Shown one piece after another: positions 57,416 to 64,000 of a stretch of DNA of 64,000 nucleotides. The translations under genes and the position numbers were made by a program. The notes beneath the pieces were generated by a model. The model was not told where the DNA came from. It ran no database searches and worked only from the letters and a program-made list of their open reading frames with translations. Source of the stretch: Hirsutella rhossiliensis (lineage: Eukaryota; Ascomycota; Sordariomycetes; Hypocreales; Ophiocordycipitaceae); the NCBI RefSeq assembly GCF_020360975.1, contig NW_025408670.1, positions 6,262,001 through 6,326,000 of the forward strand. Direction: 5' to 3'. Every line of letters begins with the position of its first letter. Position 1 is the first letter of the stretch.

Positions 57416-60400
57416 CTACCAGTACGCCGGTCTCAGCCCCGTAAAGTTAGCCAACGTCTGCGCCGCCTCGCTCTCAGCTTCTTTTTTGCGCTGTCCGCTC
57501 AACTACAACCGCCGGTTAGCTCGCTCCTGGTGAGAGGCCAGGGGGTGACATGTCCGAGTCAACTCACCTCCAGCTGCACACCCTTGTGCACGTGAACCAG
57601 CCAGTCAACATAACTCTGCGCCTCGTTGTTCCGGTCCTCGACCAACATCCGTGCGAATTCGTACTCGGCGCCGTCAATCCCACGCCGTGCGAGCTGTATC
57701 GTCAAGCCCTTGGACCCCCTCATCGTCTTGAGGAACTCGATGATATTGCGGACCTGGCAGTTCAGGTGCGTCTCCAACACGGGCAGGGATGATGTGTACG
57801 CGTCCAGGCTCGTGAGCGAGTCCTTCCCCTCGCCAAAGAGGTCCGTGACAAGGTTTGGCGACGTTTGCTCGTGGAACCAGAGCAGGCACTGTTGTCCGTT
57901 CTCCACGAGGTAGACACCGCCAGGCTCCACGCGGCCAAACGATGCGCGGACCGACGGCGGCATCTTCAGATGCCCTGTTTCGGCGTCGGCGAAACCTTCA
58001 TCGGGCTGAAGGTTGTGGATGGGGATGATACGAGGATACAGGTACAGGCTCAGCTCAGTGGAGCCCATGGAGCGCACCATTCGCATCTCTTGGACTCTCC
58101 GGTCCGAGTTCTCAATGCCGCCCTTGAAAGCCCGCGACTTGATGAGACACAGGATGTACATGCAGAACTCCTTCAGCCGCTCGGGCATGACCAGCTGGCC
58201 AGCGGGGTGTTGCTGGGCCGAGTGTTTCCGGTAGCAGGCCATGACGTCGATTGTTCGTTCGCTGAGCCAGTTTCGGACGTCCTTGAGGTTACTCGACGTC
58301 GTTGCGAGCTTCGTGCTGGCTTCCTTGGCCAGCAGGGCGACGACCGCATCTTGGTCGACGAATTTCATGCAGCCGCGGATGCTCTGATCTCTCATGCTAG
58401 CTTCCTTTGACGTCTCGCTGACACTAGCAATCACGTTGCAGCATCGCACTCTACGCTGGCCAGAGGCCGTTGTGTAGAGGAGGGCCGACTGGAAATGGGC
58501 ATCCAGCTTGGAGTCGAGCTTGCCATCGTAGCTGAACGACACCGCAAGCGCCTTGTCCGCGTCGATGACTCCTATTTCCAAGTCGGCGCCAAAGGTATGC
58601 TGCACAAAGTTGCCGTGGTACGCGCCAACCTGCAGGCCGTTGGAGCATCGGACCTTCATCAAAGCTTGGAAGCCGGTTTCTCGCGTGACGGTGTGCGCAA
58701 TCTCTGCAGACAGTTTGGGGCTGTCTCGTGGGGCAATGAAATTCGGGTAGTAAAAGGTCTCGCCGCCCGTCGTGGCAGCAACATGTCCTGCACGAAGCGT
58801 CAACCCTTGAGCCTCCTCTCCGCACATCAAGCCAGGCGTTCTTACCGATGGTGGCAACGTCAAGGTAGCCCCCAGATGGAGCCGCGAGGAAGAAGTCAGT
58901 ACCAACACCAGATGCCGCCATCTTCTCGGCAACCTTCTTCCACGCCGGGTGCTCAGTCGTGTACAGCTTCTTGTCCATCTCGCCGCCGGGATGATTGCCA
59001 TCGTCCCGCATGAAAAGTCGTCCAGGGCCCCATGTAGGCAGCGCAGAGCATGAGCAGACAATCTTGCCTCCCGTCTTCTCCAGGGCTGCCAGGGCCGAGT
59101 TCAGGCCCGCGAGCAGGGCCGGCTCCGGGTTCTTGATGTCCGAGAACATCTCGGGCAGACGAGTTAGCAGAGAGGAGATGAGCGCCTTGGACTCGTACGG
59201 ATCAACGAATAAGCCCTCGCCCAGTGGCACGAAGGGGTCCTCCAGATCAGGCATTATCATCATCTGAGCCTGTTCCAATCGGGGCTGCAGCACCGTCAGT
59301 CAGCCATCACCCGCCAGAGCCGCAGACATTTCGACGCCCGAGTGGAACTTACGTTGATATTGTAGAAATGAATATCCTTGTCATATGTCATGAATCCAAC
59401 CTTGGCGCCTTCGGGTAGCCTTGGCTTCGGCTCGCCACCGACGTCGGCCTCGCCCCCGTAAAGAGCGTTCAGGATGCCATCGCAGAATGTCTCCATGAAG
59501 CCCTTGTTATATGACTCCTGTGTCGCGTCGATGACAAAGAGCCAGCGTAAGCCAACCGGCTCTCTTGTCCAGTACTCTTTTGGCACCACAAACTCCACGG
59601 TGCCACGGTGAAGCTCCGGCCGCTGATCGCGATCCACCCGCACACCCTGCGGGCTCGTGGCACAGAAATACTCGGGCGAGGTGTCGTTGGGATGAGTACA
59701 GAGGTTGCAAACAAACTTGTTGCCTCCTGATCGAAACATCATAAAGGGGTTGATATAGGCGCGGCATCTGCGGCATCGTGGCGGCCCGGTGTCTCCAAAG
59801 TCTAGAACAGGAATGGCCGCTTCTCCTGCTTGAACAGGTGCAAGGGGTTGTAGGAGCAGACCAAGGGGAAGGCCCGTGGCCTGTAGGCCGTCGGGTGTGG
59901 CGGGAATGTTGTTCATCGTAAGGCGAGCAAACTTGGGCGAGGCGTTGCCTTGGTCGTACGCCACAAAGGAGATGGTCGTGGGAGGCGGGACGTGACGTTC
60001 AAATGTAGGATACACGTTCTTGAGGAAGTGCTGCTGAGCCGAGTCTCGCGATACGGGCACGCTGGGCATGTCGTCGAGGGATATCTTGGAGGCGCCCGTG
60101 GGCGCAATGGTCGCAGCCGCGTCGGCAGAACCATTGCCGGCCACGAAACCAGCGGGAGCCATCGCGTTAGCGGGGCTAAAGGGTGTGCCGGCCGGAGCCG
60201 GGAACTGGTTTGGGTTCATGATGCCAGGAATGCCCTGCTGTTCGCCAAAGTGGCCGCCAAAGCCCGGGCTTGTCGGCCCAGCGGCAGAGGGCATGAACGG
60301 GCTACTCGCGAGGCCGGTAGGCGGCATGCCGTTGAAAGCCTGGGACGAGCCCGTTGGCTCGACTGTGTGATAGGCATGGCGATCCTTCTTCTTCTTGCGT

Positions 60401-60687
60401 ATTGTTCCCTGGCCGTCGGCGGGACCCAGGTTCATCCCCCCCATTTGCGCTGCGAGGGAAGCGTCGTCTGGCTGCGAGGGAGGATGGGCGTGAAAGCTTT
60501 GGCCTTGTGGGTGACCAAAGCCCGGCGGTGGCTGCCCGCCCATGGATGGTTGCTGGGACGCACCACCATAGGGAGCTGCTCCCGGGGCATGGGATGGCGA
60601 TTGGGCGTATGCGTTGTTTCGATTGCGATCGTTGGGGTCGGCGCCTACGCCTTGGCCGAGGGCGTGGTATTGGGAGTAGTCGGACAT
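57416..60687 (-). CDS. SEC24: COPII coat cargo-binding subunit Sec24
   Basis: Inner-coat subunit that pairs with Sec23 and selects cargo at ER exit sites. Predicted exons are 60687-59353, 59284-58846, 58787-57568 and 57490-57416 (1022 aa), with introns of 68, 58 and 77 bp. The joins restore HFYNIN|PRLEQAQ, VATIG|HVAATTGGETFYYPNF and HKGVQLE|RKKEAESEAAQ, and the last exon ends in GLRPAYW. The start is set at MSDYSQYHALGQG because the upstream extension is not conserved. An N-terminal Pro/Gly/Gln-rich disordered region (1-200) is followed by the zinc finger (C305, C308, C327, C330; PPRCRRCRAYINPF, FVCNLC). Then come the trunk (vWA-like; LRWLFVIDATQESYNKG), beta-sandwich, helical (SIRGCMKFVDQDAVVALLAKEA) and gelsolin-like domains (PGGVYLVENGQQCLLWF). 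No damage was seen. Confidence 0.94.
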
Positions 60688-63600
60688 TGCGGGAGAGGAG
60701 GCGAAGCTCGGCGTTGCTGGAGTCGAGGGCCGGTCGAGAGAGCGCGCCAAGCGGGGAGAAGGAGGCGGTTGGCGAGGTGCCTTGGCAAGGACGGCGGGAA
60801 GAAACGAGGAAGAAACAATCACAGGCTCAGGCGCTCTTCCATGATCCTCGTGTCCCCGTTGCGCAGCACGTCGGACAGCTGGCGGGGCTGGGGTTTTGCA
60901 GGCTGAAATTCGCACGTTCCTCTACTACCGAGAGGTGCAGTCGTCGTGCCTCGCTGGCCTTTTTGCCTGATTGGCAGGGTTCGGCCGGCCGCCGTTGGCC
61001 GTGCTCCTGCCTCCTCATTGGCAGGGGAGGCGGGGGGGTTATCGGATCGGGTATTGTGTTCTCCGTGGCAGCTTCTGAAGAAGTCCCCCTATTTTGGAGC
61101 AAGTGCCTCGGTCTCGGAGCTCTTGACTAATCCGTACTGGGCGGCAGACTCTTCCAGCGCAGATACCTGGTTGGCTGACGTACGATCCAGTCGTTCGGAG
61201 CGTGAGCTTTCTCTTCATCACGTGGATCTGCCTTGGTGCTGTCTCGAGTCAGCGCCCCACTTCTAGCCACTTACACGCTGCCCTCGTCGTGTAAGTCGTC
61301 GTCGATGTGCTCGGACGAATGCTGTGCCAACAAACGGACAGCGAAGCGCATACAGAGATGGAGCCGTAACCATTCTTTCTTCTCGTCCGAGTATCATTCC
61401 ATATCATATCATGTAATTGAGCTGGCGGGCCTGCCCGCTAAACACCCGCCTCGGCGAAGTACAGGTGACCCAGAAAGCCTAGGTGTTCGCTAGAATCAAA
61501 GTCCAAATGGTCCGGATTGTCCGAGAGACGCGCTACTCTGCCTGCCCATGCTGAGAACCGCTCAAAAGCGGACAGGCCGAGGGCTTGTGCTTTGTAGCCA
61601 TGCTTCCAGGGGGACGTGGCGACACGGTGCTCGGAAAGCCGACCATGGAGGCGGTGGTGCCCTCTTCAGCCAAGCGCCTCTAAGAGTGGCTCAAACTTGG
61701 GAAATATTCCATGGGACAGCCCTCGAAGCTATTCAAGGCCAAGCTTTGCTTTCTACATGACATCTATGGCAGTTGGTGACCGCGCAAGAGATGTACATGA
61801 GCCCCTCGGACGTGATGAGTCGCGTCGAGCATCCCTCTCGCGTCTTTGCGGGCCACGCGTGATGTTGCATAAACATGACGGCGCAGCTCGGCATAGAGCG
61901 AAATGTAAGCATTCAGAGGACACATTGAGGAAAGAACTTGGACCTGTTTTCTCCGTCTTGACCGTTTTACCGTCCCGTTACTCGGCCCCGCTGGTCTATG
62001 GATTCCAGGCGGCGTGGATGGCGGACATGGAGAGCAAACTCGACGCCACGTCCCCTTTAAGCACTATATTCAATCGCTCAGCGCAGTACCCAACCAAGGG
62101 ATGATTTTACACCAGCACCTCATATTGCGGTACAACGTGCTCATTGAATTTGAATGTGCAAGTCATGCATCAGTGCCGGTGGTGGCGAGCCATGCGAAAT
62201 GGCCAGTGTCCGACAGTGTGACCTTCAGGCCACGCATCAGGTCCGGCAGAGCACTCGGTCGCGGCAGCTGGGTATTACGGGCAGCTGAGGCGCAGAAAAG
62301 GAGTCGTTTAAATTTTCGAACAGCACGCACGCTTTGAGTCAAGGGCGAGCGCGTTCTGGTGATGCGATGGCGATTCATTGGGGCAGCAATGTGCAGGTGC
62401 GAGAGGTGCGGATAGCTTCAGGCTGTGTCGGGAATGCGCGGGGCGGCTGGCCTTTGAAGCCTGGGAGCGTCCCGCCACCGCAAGAGCCGCACGGCTAAGC
62501 TCGAGATTTCGGCAAACAATCGAACGCAGCCGGTAGCTAGGCGCAAATCACCTCGGGTCCACGTCAGATGATTGAAGCGGCAGGGAAAGGCAGGCGGGCG
62601 CCCATTCGGATATCAAAACCATTCAAAACACAACACGTCTCGCAGCGAAGGAAAAAACAAGGCGACAGCAGCGGCACGGCAGCAAGATATCACCTTGATA
62701 AATGCACTCTTCGCTTTTCCTGCGGCATCCCATCCTAGGGCAAAACCTAGAGGGCCAGGCGGAATGACTCATCGAGACCTCGACTGCACAAGGAGAGAAA
62801 GAGGGAGAGGCAGAGGAAAGCAAAGTCGGGGGAGGTGGGCGGTCGAGGCTCTACCCATGCCAGATCAGACGTGTGAGGGGCGGCGAGGTGAGGTTGAAGG
62901 GCTGCAGCCAATCAGAAAATTGGTCCCTCTCGAGGTATGATTTTGGAGGAATTGGCACCCATTTTTACCTCGAGCCATAACACGGGGACACGGGGGGCTG
63001 ATGGCATGTCACGCGGGAGGACTTGGCCTCTCTGGGTGCTCACGCACGGCTTGGGATGTGGCTGAAGCTGTCAGTTTCTCATCCCGTCCGTCATGGCACA
63101 AGGTGCTGCAGACAGTGTCGCAGAGCGTCCATCCCGGGCAGGACAGGACGGCCTTTCGAATCATGCGCTCGGGGGGGGAGCCTGTCTTGCGCTCGGCCCC
63201 GGGGAGCGGAACCTGGACTATGTTATAGGTTTTGATCTCGGTCCCTGGCGGTCACACAGCGAGTCGAAGCCAACGGGGGTTTTGGTTGGAGGGGCAGGGC
63301 GAGGCAGGGCGAAAGACACGTGCGCGTGTATGGATTCACGTCGCCCACATGTTGCCAGCGTCACCATCTCGAGGCACAAAAAGGGGGGGGGAGAGGTGAC
63401 GAGAGAGTGAGGTAGACGCCGAGAGAGGGGGGATGGAGGGGAGGCAAGTGGTGGCAGAGATGCGAGGCACCAGGGGAAGAGAGGGGGGCCCAGGAGCGGG
63501 CGCCGCGTGGCTCGCGAATAAACCCTCTCCCCGTCTCTCTCTCTCTCTCTCTCCCTCTAGGCAAGGCACCGGTAGCTCAGCTGCGCCGAGACCCAAGGCT

Positions 63601-63968
63601 TGTCTCGTTACCCCCGGCCGGGAACGGTAGCGGGTGGGTTCCACGGCTCGCACTAGGGGGAGGAAGGAAGGAAAGAAGCGTGGACGTGGTGGACGGCCGC
63701 ACGCACAACAGCAGCCAGGAGCTCCCGCGGTACTGATTGCGGTCTTGCCCCCGCCCGATATATAAACAAGCCCCATCCCCTCCACGCGCCCGCCGATCCT
63801 GCTCGTCTGCTCTCCCCCATTTGATCAAGCACAAAAGCCTCGCCCGATTTCTTCTTGATTCTCGTCGCCCTTCCATCCCGCTGTCGATCAAAGCCTCGTC
63901 TGCCTTTTTTTTTGCCACCTCGCGTCCGTCCCCGCTCGCACGAATCCCCCCCCCCTCAATCCCCAGCC
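60688..63968. other. 3.3 kb divergent intergenic region right of SEC24
   Basis: No recognisable gene. The left part is the SEC24 leader and promoter. The right part from about 63370 has GGGGGG/GAGAGG-rich sequence, a CT microsatellite (about 63532-63553) and the promoter of the edge gene. The stretch from about 61100 to 63300 holds nothing I can identify. Confidence 0.55.
63759..63766 (+). promoter_or_regulatory. TATA box (TATATAAA) of the right-edge gene
   Basis: A consensus TATA element lies 203 bases before ATG 63969. It is followed by a strongly pyrimidine-rich leader with CTCGTC/CCTCG runs, a classic layout for a highly expressed fungal gene. Confidence 0.6.
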
Positions 63969-64000
63969 ATGCCTCCCAAGAAGGCCGAAGCCGCTGCCCC
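63969..64000 (+). CDS. Start of an unidentified gene cut by the right edge
   Basis: ATG 63969 in good context (cagccATGcc), preceded by a CT-rich leader and a TATA box, reads MPPKKAEAAA before the window ends. The Lys/Ala-rich beginning is compatible with many nuclear or ribosomal proteins and does not identify the product. The gene call rests on the promoter-leader-ATG layout. Confidence 0.5.
   Translation, partial: MPPKKAEAAA

Noticed and set aside
59950..60906. 318-codon plus-strand open frame
   Set aside because: Opposite the disordered N-terminus of SEC24; no motif.
63555..63640. Possible tRNA-like sequence (ggtagctcagctg with a cgagac/gtctcg stem)
   Set aside because: The T-arm and acceptor stem do not pair, and the anticodon loop would have 9 bases.

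Overview
The window looks like a stretch of nuclear chromosome from a filamentous ascomycete, most likely a Sordariomycete and possibly Hypocreales. The evidence is the high GC content, genes carrying zero to three short introns of about 48-137 bp with fungal donor, branch-point and acceptor signals, pyrimidine-rich leaders before start codons, and a gene set typical of Pezizomycotina (a Pac2-type WOPR regulator, a fungal lineage kinase-like protein, a large Ser/Asp-rich Pol I RPA34 subunit). The genus is not determined. I see no rRNA, tRNA, CRISPR array or intact transposon.

Layout, left to right. A GRC3 polynucleotide kinase gene (minus, cut by the left edge) is divergent from the RNA polymerase I subunit gene RPA34. 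The gap between them holds a decayed piece of a LINE-type element and a GC-rich imperfect repeat. After a 4.8 kb gene-free gap come AUR1 (inositol phosphorylceramide synthase, plus) and a CaMK-type kinase (minus, convergent with AUR1). Next are MSS4 (PI4P 5-kinase, plus), COA6 (cytochrome oxidase assembly, minus, with a reading-frame problem at its N-terminus), SYS1 (Golgi protein, plus), CFT2 (mRNA 3'-end processing, minus), a flavin monooxygenase (plus) and PAC2 (WOPR transcription factor, minus).

Upstream of PAC2 lie 11.5 kb without a recognisable gene. This stretch is full of microsatellites, a long G-run tract and arrays of ACCT/TAGG. It is followed by an accessory-looking part: an ADP-ribosylglycohydrolase (minus), a 3.2 kb gap, a fungal kinase-like pseudokinase (minus), mitochondrial asparaginyl-tRNA synthetase (minus) and a microbial-type PARG/macrodomain protein (plus). 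The right end holds SEC24 (COPII coat, minus) and, at the edge, the first codons of another gene (plus) with a TATA box.

Most genes are conserved housekeeping functions: ribosome synthesis (GRC3, RPA34), sphingolipid and phosphoinositide signalling and secretion (AUR1, MSS4, SYS1, SEC24), RNA processing (CFT2) and mitochondria (COA6, SLM5). They do not form one pathway or a secondary-metabolite cluster. The points most worth following up are the two unrelated ADP-ribose hydrolases about 8 kb apart, the GRC3/RPA34 divergent pair, the long empty region upstream of PAC2, a GC-AG intron in RPA34, and the COA6 frame break. Exon boundaries were set by eye from splice signals and protein-family continuity, so they are predictions.
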